Positions 17,039-27,100 of a DNA stretch of 41,960 nucleotides are shown piece by piece. The translations under genes were made by a program, and so were the position numbers. Origin of the DNA: Crocinitomicaceae bacterium (GTDB taxonomy: Bacteria > Bacteroidota > Bacteroidia > Flavobacteriales_D > Crocinitomicaceae); assembly GCA_022447665.1 (NCBI GenBank), contig JAKVAQ010000032.1, forward strand, positions 25,208-67,167, in the 5' to 3' direction. The notes below the pieces were generated by a model. It ran no database searches, was not told where the DNA came from, and saw only the letters and a list, made by a program, of their open reading frames with translations. Each line of letters begins with the position of its first letter. Position 1 is the first letter of the stretch.

Positions 17039-17068
17039 TTTGTTAGAGAACAAATATTCCTAAATTTG
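17039..17068 (+). promoter_or_regulatory. Promoter with transcript start at the ATG of the barrel-like gene
   Basis: TTTG (17039-17042), 18 nt spacer, TAAATTTG (17061-17068), then 4 nt to ATG 17073. Both boxes are perfect matches to the Bacteroidota consensus, and a leaderless mRNA is predicted. Confidence 0.65.
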
Positions 17069-17072
17069 TACT

Positions 17073-17795
17073 ATGCGTTGGCTGGGGTTATTTTTACTAT
17101 TTCTACCGTTTTCAGGCACCTCTCAAGAGGCTGCTTCACAGGAGATAACTGCAGTAAACTATAAAGATTTTTCAGTTGGCCTCAACTTTAACACGAGTGG
17201 TTGGGGCGTAGCTTTTGATTTCGGAATTCAAAAAACTTACAAATACAAACAACTTTTTGGTTTTACGTTCACAAATATTCGTCACGAAAAAGAGTATAAA
17301 ATTTACAGTGGTGGAAATGTAACCAGAGGGTATTATTTTGGAAAGTTAAATTCACTAGTTTCTTTTCGTCCAGTTTACGGAGGTAAGGCGCTTATTTTTA
17401 AGGCACAAAGAGAAAATGGAATTGAAATATCATTAAAATGGAGCATTGGTCCTAGCATTGGATTCCTCAAGCCAGTGTATTTAAGAATAGATAATTTAAG
17501 CTCAACAATTACTACCGACGAAAAATATGACCCTAGCATTCATAGTACAGCAAATATTACATCGAGATCTTCCTACTTTAAAGGATTTTTTGAAGGTCGC
17601 ATTAAACCCGGAGCATTCGGTAAGATTGGATTTGATTTCAATTTTGCAGCGCTCAGAAAAGGCATAAGTGGAGGTGAAATTGGTATCATAACCGATTATT
17701 TTCCCCAAGACCTTATAATACTTCACGCAAATGAGGGAGTGAACCTATTTACCTCATTTTATTTACAATTTAATCTAGGTCAAAAGTTATATTAA
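17073..17795 (+). CDS. Predicted outer-membrane beta-barrel protein, function unknown
   Basis: 240 aa; signal peptide MRWLGLFLLFLPFSGTSQ. The mature protein alternates amphipathic strands typical of a small barrel: DFSVGLNFNTSGWGVAFDFG, QLFGFTFTNIRHEKEY, NSLVSFRPVYGG, GIEISLKWSIGPSIGFLKPV, GAFGKIGFDFNFAAL, and a C-terminal strand LFTSFYLQFNLGQKLY that ends near an aromatic residue as barrel proteins do. No enzymatic motif. It stops 3 nt before lipA, so the two form an operon, an arrangement I recall for other members of the phylum; why a barrel protein should accompany lipoate synthesis is not known. Confidence 0.75.
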   Translation: MRWLGLFLLFLPFSGTSQEAASQEITAVNYKDFSVGLNFNTSGWGVAFDFGIQKTYKYKQLFGFTFTNIRHEKEYKIYSGGNVTRGYYFGKLNSLVSFRPVYGGKALIFKAQRENGIEISLKWSIGPSIGFLKPVYLRIDNLSSTITTDEKYDPSIHSTANITSRSSYFKGFFEGRIKPGAFGKIGFDFNFAALRKGISGGEIGIITDYFPQDLIILHANEGVNLFTSFYLQFNLGQKLY

Positions 17796-17798
17796 TAA

Positions 17799-18662
17799 AT
17801 GGCTGAAATACAAGAAAAAGTAAGAATTCAAAAACCAAAATGGTTACGTGTTAAACTACCTACAGGTGAGAATTATAAAAAAGTAAGAGGGTTGGTTGAA
17901 AAACACCAACTGCACACAATATGTGAGAGCGGTAACTGTCCAAACATGGGTGAATGTTGGGGCGAAGGAACGGCTACATTTATGATTCTAGGGAATATCT
18001 GTACGCGCTCATGCGGTTTCTGTGCGGTGAACACAGGTAAACCTCTGGAAGTAGATATTTTTGAACCAGCAAAGGTGGCGCAATCAATAAAGCTTATGAA
18101 CATCAAACACGCCGTTATTACTTCGGTGGATAGAGATGATTTAGAAGATGGAGGAGCAGATATTTGGGTAGCTACGGTGAAATCAATTCGAAGAAAATCA
18201 CCGGGCACTACAATGGAGACGTTAATCCCCGATTTTGCTGGAAAATGGCAAAACCTGCAAAAGATTATAGATGTAGCGCCTGAAGTTGTCTCGCACAATT
18301 TAGAGACTGTAAGAAGGCTCACAAAACAAGTCCGAATCCAGGCAAAATACGATAGAAGTTTAGAAGCACTTTGGCGACTAAAAAAAGGAGGCATGAAAAC
18401 CAAATCAGGTGTTATGCTAGGTCTTGGAGAAACCGAAGAAGAAATCTATGAAACGATAGATGACCTTGCAAGTGTAAAATGTGACATTATTACTTTAGGT
18501 CAATATTTACAACCTACACCAAAGCATCTTCCGATTGCTGAATTTATTACCCCTGAAAAATTTGATGAATATGGTAAATATGCAAAGAGTAAAGGGTTCC
18601 GCCACGTGGAATCTGGACCACTCGTACGCTCATCATATCATGCTGAAAAACATATAGTTTAG
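17799..18662 (+). CDS. lipA: Lipoyl synthase LipA
   Basis: 287 aa radical SAM enzyme that inserts two sulfurs into octanoyl groups on the E2 subunits of 2-oxoacid dehydrogenases and on GcvH. Both iron-sulfur clusters can be assigned: the auxiliary (sulfur-donor) cluster C42-x4-C47-x5-C53 in [13 protein letters not shown], and the SAM cluster C68-x3-C72-x2-C75 in CTRSCGFC. The C-terminal Ser ligand motif VRSSYHAE is intact. Other signatures: [34 protein letters not shown] and [12 protein letters not shown]. Standard length. It follows the barrel-like gene after 3 nt; no lipB in the window. Confidence 0.98.
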   Translation: MAEIQEKVRIQKPKWLRVKLPTGENYKKVRGLVEKHQLHTICESGNCPNMGECWGEGTATFMILGNICTRSCGFCAVNTGKPLEVDIFEPAKVAQSIKLMNIKHAVITSVDRDDLEDGGADIWVATVKSIRRKSPGTTMETLIPDFAGKWQNLQKIIDVAPEVVSHNLETVRRLTKQVRIQAKYDRSLEALWRLKKGGMKTKSGVMLGLGETEEEIYETIDDLASVKCDIITLGQYLQPTPKHLPIAEFITPEKFDEYGKYAKSKGFRHVESGPLVRSSYHAEKHIV

Positions 18663-18780
18663 CGATAGATAGGTATAATTATGCCATTTTTCGTTAACAA
18701 TTTGACTTAAATCTTGTTTTACTTTAATGAGATTAGTAGTATATTAGTACAATTATTTAACTGCGAAGAATTATTTGAAC

Positions 18781-21700
18781 ATGAAGAAGAAAGTTATTCT
18801 ATTAGGTTCCGCTGCTGCCATCGCTTTAACAGTTGGAACAATGGTTTCAAGTCCAGAGGAAACCGGGAGCTATTCTCCTAGAACAGCTGTTGATCTAGAG
18901 TCTACTTTGAATTCCGGAGCAAACGGAATGTTAGAGTGGATGGATATGGCTAGAGCTGGATTCACAAACGAAGATTACAAAAGAGCATTAGAAGAGGCAA
19001 AAGCAATGCCTCAAAACAGAGCCTCATTAGGTTGGCGTGACCATGGTCCAGACAACGTTGGAGGTAGAACTAGAGCTATTTTAGTAGATAGAAGTGATAT
19101 TAATCACATTTATGCAGGTTCTGTATCAGGTGGTTTATTCGAATCTACTAGCAGAGCAAACTTCTGGTCAAAAGTTGAATCATTCAATGATAATTTAGCA
19201 GTTTCTGGTATTTGTCAAATGGCTGATGGAACAATTTTCGTTTCTACAGGTCACAGACAAGAAACTTCAGGTGGATTTGAAGGATCAGGAGCGAATGGAG
19301 ACGGAGTTTACAAACAAATGCCAGATGGCAACTGGGAACAAGTTTCTGGGACTACATCTTGGTCTTATGTAAACGAAGTTAGAGCAGATACAGTTAACAA
19401 CTGGATTTGGATTGCAAGTAGCGGTGGACTTAAAAAGTATATTCCAGCAACCGATGATTTACAAGATTCACCAGATGGATTCCCTTCTGGAGGATGTACA
19501 GCACTTTCTGTATCTCCTGATGGAATGGTATTGATCGCTGCAGGAAATGGTACAAAAACATTCGTATCGGTTGATGCAGGTGTTACTTTTACAGAATATT
19601 CTGACGACGACAACACAGCAAATCCTATCCCTAACCCATCTGGAAGAGTTGAGTACGCAATGTCTCATGAAAAACAAGATGGAGCTTATGTATTGTATGC
19701 TTCTTTCTCTGATGGTGGTGGAAGATTAGAAGGTGTGTGGCGTTCGCCAGACAATGGTGTAAACTGGACAGAAATCGCACCGGCTAACGATGGTACACCT
19801 GGTTCTTTTGCTCCGTTCCAAACAGGTGGAGCTAACGGACAAGGACTTTACAATAATATTATTACTGTACAACCAGGCAACCCTGATAGAGTACTTCTAG
19901 GCGGAATTGATTGTTATGCATGGGCTACAGATGGTAACTGGGAACAAGTATCGCAGTGGTTCCTTTCGCCAACAAGTCCTATTTATGTGCACGCTGACAA
20001 CCATGAGATGACATGGGATAGAACTGGTCGTCTATACATTGGTAATGACGGTGGTATTGCAGTTTCTGAAGATGGTGGTAATACGTTTTACCCAGCTAAC
20101 AGAGGTTACAATGTAACGCAGTTTTATGACATTGGATTCTCAGCGAATGGTGATGTAAGTGGTGGTACACAAGATAACGGTAACCAAATCAACTATCACA
20201 CGAATTCAACTTACCAAGAACATAAGCAATCAACTGGTGGTGATGGTTTCGCTTCTGATATATCTTTCATCAATAGAAACATAAGCTTCAGTTCTATTTA
20301 TTATGCAGCAATCTTCCGTTCTTCGGATAGAGGAGGTTCAAGCTCAGACTTCTCTCCACCTCTATTTGACGCTTTCGGATGTACTCCTGGTGATGTAAGT
20401 GGTTCAGGATGTGGGTCATTCAACACAAGATTTACTATGTGGGAAGATCCGAACGATGAAGATTCTAAAGATACTATCTTATTTATTCCTTCTGAGTCTT
20501 ATAATATTGGTGATGAAGTATTAGTTCCTTCAGCAACCACTGATGTAAACATTTCATTTACTTCACCTATTAATATTGTATTCGATGATACATTATTTTC
20601 ATCACCTGGTTTAACTACTCAAGACACTATCATTACGACAAGTGCTCCTGTTATTAGCTTAAACTTAAACGAAATCACTTATGAAATCACTGTAGGTGGT
20701 CCTTCTATCTCAGTTGGAGATTCAGTAAGATATGACAACGAAGGTGTTTGGGATACTGTATACGTAGCATCTGTTGAGCTTCAGAATCACTATTATGGTA
20801 CAAACCCTCTTAAGCCTGGTATTGAATATGACATGGGAGCTGATTCAATTAGGTTAGCGGTTTCATGGGACACGTTAAAAGTACAAGATCGTTTCCAGTC
20901 ATGGATGGCACTTGGACTTGGTGGTGGCCAAGGCGTTTGGATGACAAGAAACGCATTAAGATTCTCATCTGTTGAAGACGGATGGATCATGGTTGCTGAT
21001 GGAATTTCAACTGTGACGGCATTGCAATATTCAAAAGATGGGGAACACCTATTTATCGGATGTTCTGATGGTTCTGTTCATAGATTAAGTGGATTCGGTG
21101 ATGTTTATTCACCAGTTAGAGGCGAGGACACTTTAATTGACTATACCACTGTTCACTCTGCAACTACATTTACGCAGATTCACTCTTCTGGGAAACCTGT
21201 ATTAGGAATCGCAACAGGATCTGATCCAGACCATGTAGTAATTGCAACTGGTGGTGGTTCAGGAGATGTCAGAGAATCGTTTAATGCAACTGGAGGATCT
21301 CCTTCATTCACAACATTCACTGACCTTCCTTCTCAACCATTCTATGCATGTGTAATCGATAGAGACGATCCAAACATTCTCATGGCTGGTGGTGACGTAG
21401 GATTATTCTTGTCAACCAACGGTGGTAGCGACTGGGAATACTGTGGAGATGCTCCATTTGGAAATACTCCTGTATTCGATATGGGTCAGAACTACAGAAC
21501 TTGGGATGAAGGATGTTACAGACCTGGAGAAATTTATGTTGGTACACACGGACGTGGTATTTGGAGTACAGATGAATACTTAAGCCTACCTGGAATGCAG
21601 GATAACTTGGCTACAGAGAAATTCATCTCGAATATTCAAGTTTACCCTAACCCTGTAGTTGATCAAGGTAATGTTGCATTTGAGCTTGAAAGCTATTCTG

Positions 21701-21879
21701 ACGCAACTATCCAAATTTACAACTTAAACGGTCAGGTAGTATCAGAAATTACAAAAGGAGATTTAGCACCTGGGTCTAACTCAATTGCTTTTGAAACTTC
21801 AACTTTACCTCGCGGAACTTACATTGTAAGATTAGTTGCAGGTGAAATGATTGAAACAACAAAATTCATCAAGCAATAA
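18781..21879 (+). CDS. Large secreted VPS10/sialidase-type propeller protein with T9SS type A sorting domain
   Basis: 1032 aa from ATG 18781 (a TTG two codons upstream also opens the frame). Signal peptide MKKKVILLGSAAAIALTVGT. Beta-propeller repeats with Asp-box motifs are visible: SPDNGVNWTEI near 322, SEDGGNTFYPANRG near 429 and STNGGSDWEYCG near 877, together with RTRAILVDRSDINHIYAGSV and VGTHGRGIWSTDEYL. A region about 560-700 (SYNIGDEVLVPSATTDVNIS) looks like a Thr/Ser/Asp-rich insertion between propeller halves. Residues about 953-1032 are a type A T9SS domain (VYPNPVVDQGNVAFELES, IQIYNLNGQVVSEI, RGTYIVRLVAGEMIETTKFI). Likely surface-attached or released; a binding or glycan/peptide-degrading role cannot be specified. 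Single-gene unit with its own terminator. Confidence 0.88.
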   Translation: MKKKVILLGSAAAIALTVGTMVSSPEETGSYSPRTAVDLESTLNSGANGMLEWMDMARAGFTNEDYKRALEEAKAMPQNRASLGWRDHGPDNVGGRTRAILVDRSDINHIYAGSVSGGLFESTSRANFWSKVESFNDNLAVSGICQMADGTIFVSTGHRQETSGGFEGSGANGDGVYKQMPDGNWEQVSGTTSWSYVNEVRADTVNNWIWIASSGGLKKYIPATDDLQDSPDGFPSGGCTALSVSPDGMVLIAAGNGTKTFVSVDAGVTFTEYSDDDNTANPIPNPSGRVEYAMSHEKQDGAYVLYASFSDGGGRLEGVWRSPDNGVNWTEIAPANDGTPGSFAPFQTGGANGQGLYNNIITVQPGNPDRVLLGGIDCYAWATDGNWEQVSQWFLSPTSPIYVHADNHEMTWDRTGRLYIGNDGGIAVSEDGGNTFYPANRGYNVTQFYDIGFSANGDVSGGTQDNGNQINYHTNSTYQEHKQSTGGDGFASDISFINRNISFSSIYYAAIFRSSDRGGSSSDFSPPLFDAFGCTPGDVSGSGCGSFNTRFTMWEDPNDEDSKDTILFIPSESYNIGDEVLVPSATTDVNISFTSPINIVFDDTLFSSPGLTTQDTIITTSAPVISLNLNEITYEITVGGPSISVGDSVRYDNEGVWDTVYVASVELQNHYYGTNPLKPGIEYDMGADSIRLAVSWDTLKVQDRFQSWMALGLGGGQGVWMTRNALRFSSVEDGWIMVADGISTVTALQYSKDGEHLFIGCSDGSVHRLSGFGDVYSPVRGEDTLIDYTTVHSATTFTQIHSSGKPVLGIATGSDPDHVVIATGGGSGDVRESFNATGGSPSFTTFTDLPSQPFYACVIDRDDPNILMAGGDVGLFLSTNGGSDWEYCGDAPFGNTPVFDMGQNYRTWDEGCYRPGEIYVGTHGRGIWSTDEYLSLPGMQDNLATEKFISNIQVYPNPVVDQGNVAFELESYSDATIQIYNLNGQVVSEITKGDLAPGSNSIAFETSTLPRGTYIVRLVAGEMIETTKFIKQ

Positions 21880-21901
21880 AAACTTGAGAAATAAATCAAG
21901 A

Positions 21902-21927
21902 AGGGAGGTTAACGCCTCCCTTTTTTT
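21902..21927 (+). terminator. Rho-independent terminator after the propeller gene
   Basis: Stem AGGGAGG / CCTCCCT with a 6-nt loop, followed by a run of seven T. It lies 22 nt after the stop codon. Confidence 0.9.
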
Positions 21928-23467
21928 ACGCCTTAGATTTTATGATTGCTTGAACACAGCGTTTTCCATCAACAGCGGCCGAGACAATTCCCCCTGCATA
22001 GCCTGCTCCCTCTCCGCATGGATATAAATTTAGAATCTCCGGATGATTTAACATTTCATCATCTCTAGGAATCCGAATAGGCGAAGAGGTTCTAGACTCT
22101 GGCGCATGTAAAATGGCATCATTGGTTAAATATCCTTTCATTTTCTTTCCGAATGTCTTAAATGCCACTTTTAAATTTTCGCAAATAAACTTTGGAAGCA
22201 CTTCATTCAAATTCACTGAAACTAGCCCGGGCTGATATGAGGATTCTGGTAAGTCAATCGATGTCCTATTTTCAATGAAATCTATCATTCTCTGGGCTGG
22301 AACTCGTTGTGTTTTGCCGGCAGCCTCCCAACAAGCTCTTTCAACCTTTTTTTGGAAATTCAATAACGCCATAGGTCCTTCTTCATCAACGTCATCCATG
22401 CCCACTTCTACTACAATTCCCGAGTTTGCGTAGGGGTTATTTCGTTTTGAAGGCGACCAACCATTCGTCACTACTTCCTCTTGTCCCGTAGCACAAGGAG
22501 CCACAATTCCTCCTGGACACATACAAAAAGAATACACACCACGATCTTTCGCTTGAGTAACTAGTGAATAAGCCGCAGGAGGTAGGTATTCATTATTGAC
22601 CGACCCGTGATACTGAATTTTATCTATAATTTGTTGAGAATGCTCAATACGAACGCCCATCGCAAAGTTTTTCGCTTCAAGAAGTATTTCTTTTTCGTAG
22701 AGTAACTGAAAAATATCTCTTGCAGAATGACCGGTAGCTAATATAACTTCGCTAACCTCTTCTTTAACATTATCATTGAACACCAATGCTTTAATTCGAT
22801 CATTTTCAATTATAAAATCTGTTACTTTAGAATCAAACCTAACTTCTCCTCCACATGCTATTATATACTCGCGAATAGAAGTAATAATTTTGGGTAATTT
22901 ATTCGTTCCAATATGCGGATGAGCCTCAACTAAAATAATATCCGGTGCGCCAAATGCAACTAATTCTTCCAATACTTTAAGTGTATTACCTCTCTTTTTT
23001 GAACGTGTATATAGTTTACCATCAGAATAAGTACCTGCACCTCCTTCACCAAAGCAATAATTAGAGTTATCATCTACCACATGCTCTTGATGAATTTTTT
23101 TCAAATCTCTCCTTCGAGATCTAACGTCTTTACCTCGTTCTAATACTATTGGTCGTAAACCATTTTCAATTGCTTCTATGGCTGCAAAATATCCGGCAGG
23201 GCCTGCTCCAACGATGTGGATATTTGAGGCATCACTCACATCATTTTTTTTTATACTGTATTCTTTTTCAGAAAGTTTACCATTCAAAACATATTCCAGC
23301 CTAAGGTTATACCGTAAATTTTTGTTTCTAGCATCTAAGCTCTTTTTGAGAATGCGATAATCAAAAGTATTGAAGGTTGTTTTAATGCTTTTGGTAATCT
23401 CCTTCCCAATGTACTCCTCATCAAGAATTTTTGAAGCAGGTATAACGATATTTAAGTATTCACTCAC
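21926..23467 (-). CDS. FAD-dependent dehydrogenase-like protein (COG2509 type)
   Basis: 513 aa flavoprotein. The dinucleotide-binding motif HIVGAGPAGYFAAIEAIENG is near residues 84-103, preceded by an N-terminal domain of about 80 aa typical for this family. Then come LERGKDVRSRRRDLKKI, the family block NYCFGEGGAGTYSDGKLYTR, a second Rossmann-type segment EVILATGHSARDIFQLLYEK, the Cys-containing stretch VYSFCMCPGGIVAPCATGQE, and the C-terminal FAD site NLYPCGEGAGYAGGIVSAAV. The substrate of this family is not known. GTG (23465-23467) is the start and fits a -7 box 4 nt upstream. Cytoplasmic. Converges with the propeller gene; its stop lies in the distal side of that gene's terminator. Confidence 0.88.
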   Translation of the reverse strand: MSEYLNIVIPASKILDEEYIGKEITKSIKTTFNTFDYRILKKSLDARNKNLRYNLRLEYVLNGKLSEKEYSIKKNDVSDASNIHIVGAGPAGYFAAIEAIENGLRPIVLERGKDVRSRRRDLKKIHQEHVVDDNSNYCFGEGGAGTYSDGKLYTRSKKRGNTLKVLEELVAFGAPDIILVEAHPHIGTNKLPKIITSIREYIIACGGEVRFDSKVTDFIIENDRIKALVFNDNVKEEVSEVILATGHSARDIFQLLYEKEILLEAKNFAMGVRIEHSQQIIDKIQYHGSVNNEYLPPAAYSLVTQAKDRGVYSFCMCPGGIVAPCATGQEEVVTNGWSPSKRNNPYANSGIVVEVGMDDVDEEGPMALLNFQKKVERACWEAAGKTQRVPAQRMIDFIENRTSIDLPESSYQPGLVSVNLNEVLPKFICENLKVAFKTFGKKMKGYLTNDAILHAPESRTSSPIRIPRDDEMLNHPEILNLYPCGEGAGYAGGIVSAAVDGKRCVQAIIKSKA

Positions 23468-23471
23468 ACTA

Positions 23472-23479
23472 CAAAATTA
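23472..23479 (-). promoter_or_regulatory. -7 element abutting the flavoprotein GTG start
   Basis: TAATTTTG on the minus strand, 4 nt before the GTG start; predicts a leaderless mRNA. The -33 region has no clear TTG at 18-20 nt. Confidence 0.45.
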
Positions 23480-23714
23480 CATTTTCATTTCAAAACCTTT
23501 ATTAGTAGCACTTTAAAACATTTCTCGGATTGATGCGTTTTAAACGATTGAGAGACACAAACAATTGGGCAGTGTTTTATTATATTTTTAACAGTATTGT
23601 ATGGTTTTTATTTGAATTCCGTCAAAACCGAAAAAAAACTTAAAAAACACATAATTTTAGGCAACCCTTCGACAAGGGATGTAGTCTAATAGATCAAATA
23701 CTAAAAAATTAATT

Positions 23715-24077
23715 ATGAAAATTTTGAAAAGAGCATTACTCGGAATCGCCCTTCTCGGACTTTCAACTACTGCTTCGGCGCAGATGGATTTTTCATCTAT
23801 AGATGCTGGAACAGCAACATTGACTCCTGAGAAATGTATATCGATTGATGTATCTGAACCAGTGCAGGAGTTTTATGTATTCGATATTACTCCATTAGGA
23901 TTTGCATCTGAAGCAGAAGCTGCTCAGTACTGCAACACTGATTTATCGAATTTATTAACTGTTTATTTAGATTACCCGAACACTCAGGTATATCTTCAAT
24001 TACACACTGACCGTTTGACAGAAGCTAAGTCAATAGCTTGGTGGGGGAATTATATAAGCAAATATTGTTTCCATTAA
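23715..24077 (+). CDS. Small secreted protein upstream of the type B T9SS protein
   Basis: 120 aa, not recognised. Signal peptide MKILKRALLGIALLGLSTTA then SAQ. The mature part of about 98 residues has three Cys (EKCISIDVSEP, AQYCNTDLSN, SKYCFH) and amphipathic segments VQEFYVFDITPLGFASEAEA and LLTVYLDYPNTQVYLQLHTD. No membrane helix besides the signal. It sits 26 nt upstream of the large PKD/type B protein and shares its transcript, so it may work with that protein at the surface (inference). The 247-nt region before it holds a short hairpin (CCCTT-CGAC-AAGGG, about 23664-23677) and no clear promoter consensus. Confidence 0.7.
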   Translation: MKILKRALLGIALLGLSTTASAQMDFSSIDAGTATLTPEKCISIDVSEPVQEFYVFDITPLGFASEAEAAQYCNTDLSNLLTVYLDYPNTQVYLQLHTDRLTEAKSIAWWGNYISKYCFH

Positions 24078-24103
24078 TAATAAAGCACTATAAAATCCAG
24101 AAA

Positions 24104-27100
24104 ATGAAAAATCTAATATTAAAAACTGCATCCCTTTTAGCGCTTATGGTGAGTGGTTTGACAATGGCTCAAATTACTACTACAGCGGAGGGAACGTACT
24201 TAATCGGGGATTACATCCAGTTAGGTATTGATAAACACTGCCATGAGGGGACTCATGAGGAGCCTGGTGTTACTACTTATGCCCGTACTACTTATTGGGG
24301 AGCTGACGCGAAAATTGGTTTCGTAGCGATGCCAGAGGAAGATATTCCTTGGGGATCGGGAGGAATGGACTATGATGGTTGTTTCTTTACTCCAGGTTCT
24401 CCTGAAAATGGTTTCGGAATTACTTATGCTGGAGTTAACTATCACAACAACTGTACTTTTACTGGTGCAGCAACTGGTAGTATTACTTCTACCCTAGCAG
24501 GAACTGGAACTATCGATGATTGTATGAATGCTACTTACGATCTTGATGTAGGTGGTACTGGTATTACCATGGAGGTATCATATGACTTAAAGCAATCAGA
24601 TCTTTATTATACAACTGAAGTAACTATTACAAATACTACTGCTGCTCCAATGTACGACATCTATTACGGTCGTAACGTGGATCCAGACAATAACGTATCT
24701 GCAATGGGAACATATACTACAACGAATACTGTAGTGGCGCAGCCGAGTGCGTCTTGTGACAAAGCAGTTGTAACAGCTGAGAGTAATATGCCAGCTTCTA
24801 ACCCTTCTTTCATGGGATTCGGAGCAATCGGTCCTAACTTTAGAGTTGGACACGGTGGATTTAACAATGATAATGCTGAAGACATGTGGACAGGAACAAT
24901 GACTACAGGTTGGGGTGCTTTTATGACGACAGAAGGTGATGTAAATACGGCAGATCAAGCTATATTTCTTTCTTATCGCGTGGATGAATTATTACCAGGT
25001 GCTTCTGAAACATTCAAATTCGTAGTAATTCTTGCTGAAACTCAATTAGAATCTGCTCTTGCTGATCTTTACACATTCGATTCACCGTCATTAATTACAT
25101 CTGCTGGTGAATGTACTCCTGAAGAGGACACTGTCGAGACTTGTCCTAACGTTCCTGTTGAATTATCATTCGATGGTCCTACAGTAATTGATTACGATTG
25201 GACATGGTCACCGCCGACAGATCTTTCAACAACAACAGGACTAACCACGATGGCTTCTCCGTCTTCAACGACAACATATACCATAACCGGTGTTCCAGTC
25301 AACCCTTGTTATACAGAAAACATTGAAAGAACGATTGTTGTTGATATGTTGCCTGGTCCAATCATTGATATCACTAACCCAGGTCTGCAATGTGATGATT
25401 TCTTACTTTCTGATCTTGTAATCACAGATGTATCAGGACTAGGAGGAACAATAATTACTGAATTCTATATTGTAGAACCAGATAGTATTGATGATCCAGA
25501 TGATTTATGGCCAACGGGAGTTATTGCCCCATACGAAGAACCAATTGTAATGATGGGTAACCTAGACAACGGATGTTTCGCTACTGATACAATTAAATTA
25601 GATTGGGGTGGCGTATCCAAAGCAGGTAGAGACTCTACTGAATCTTTATGTAATGTTGCTGGTACAATTATCGATATAAGCACTTATCGTTCACCAGATG
25701 CCGAATTAGGTGGTACTTGGGAAGAATTCTCAGGGATTGCTTCACCTCCGGGAGCATTTGATCCAGCTACAGGAGTATTCGACGTAAGTGGAATCCCTGC
25801 AGGATTATATGAATTCTACTACATTGCTGCTGGAACAGGTGTTTGTCCTGATGATACTGCTGTATTTGCAATTACGGTATCACAAGAAGTTATAGCTGGT
25901 GCAGACAATGCATCTACTCTATGTAATTCAGTTGGAAACACTGTAGACATTAATACACTACTTTCTGGCCATGACGCTGGAGGATTCTTCGAAGAAACTA
26001 CCTTCTCAGGATCATTCACTCCTGCAACTGGAATCATTGATGTAAGTGGATTGGCTGGAGCTGATTATTCAATAGATTACATTGTATTAGGTGCAGCGCC
26101 ATGTCCTAATGACACCGCAACATTTACTATAACTGTTAACGAAAACCCAGTGATTAGTGCTGGTATCGACCAAACACTTTGTGAAGAGGCTTCAGTAACA
26201 TCTGTTGCAGGTGCCGGTGCCGGAGGCGGTGGTACTTACGTGTGGGATGGCGGTGTTACTGATGTAACTTCATTCACTCCACCTGTAGGTGTAACAGTTT
26301 ACACAGTAGTTGGTACTGACGTAAATGGATGTTCAGGAACTGATAACATGACGATTACTGTGAATCCTACTCCTATTATTGATATCACTCCAGATACTAC
26401 TATTGGATGTACTGATTTCAGAGTATTGTTCACAAGCTCTTCTACACCTGAGTCTTCTGACTGTGTTTGGACTTTCGGTGACGGAAACACTGCTGACGAT
26501 TGCGGAACTGTAATGAATGTTTATGAATACTCTGGAGATTACACTGTAGGATTAAGTGTTACTTCAATCCATGGATGTGTTAACTCAATCTCTTACGCTG
26601 ATATGATTCACGTAGAGACGCAGCCAATTGCAGCTTTCCAGTTTACTCCAAATAAAGTAATTGTTGGGGAAACAGGAGTTGAATTCACGAACAACTCTCT
26701 AGATGCAGACGCATACGAGTGGAACTTCGGTGATGGAAGTGGAACAACTTCTGAAGAGAACCCTTCTCACGAATTCCCTAATGACATAGGAGGAACTTCA
26801 TACGATGTACAACTAGTAGCATCAAACTCTATCGGATGTGCGGATACAGTTACTCAGCAAATTATCGTTGAAGATGTAATTCTATTCTACATCCCTAACT
26901 CATTCACTCCAGATGGTGACGAGTTCAATGAAACATTTGCTCCTGTATTCACTGAAGGAATTGATGTTTACGATTTCCATATGGTAATCTACAACAGATG
27001 GGGTGAAATTATCTTCGAATCTTACAACCCTTCATTCCAATGGGATGGTACTTATGGGAACCAAGGTTTAGTTGAAGAAGGTGTTTACATTTGGCAGTTT

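Noticed and set aside
17873-18403. 176-codon minus-strand ORF opposite lipA
   Set aside because: Entirely antisense to a certain gene, with no recognisable motif.
24038-24103. Upstream ATG for the type B T9SS protein
   Set aside because: Would place 22 polar residues before an obvious signal peptide and overlap the preceding gene.
24221-26490. Several minus-strand ORFs opposite the large T9SS gene
   Set aside because: Antisense shadows created by its Thr/Ser/Gly-rich codons; no start context or domains.
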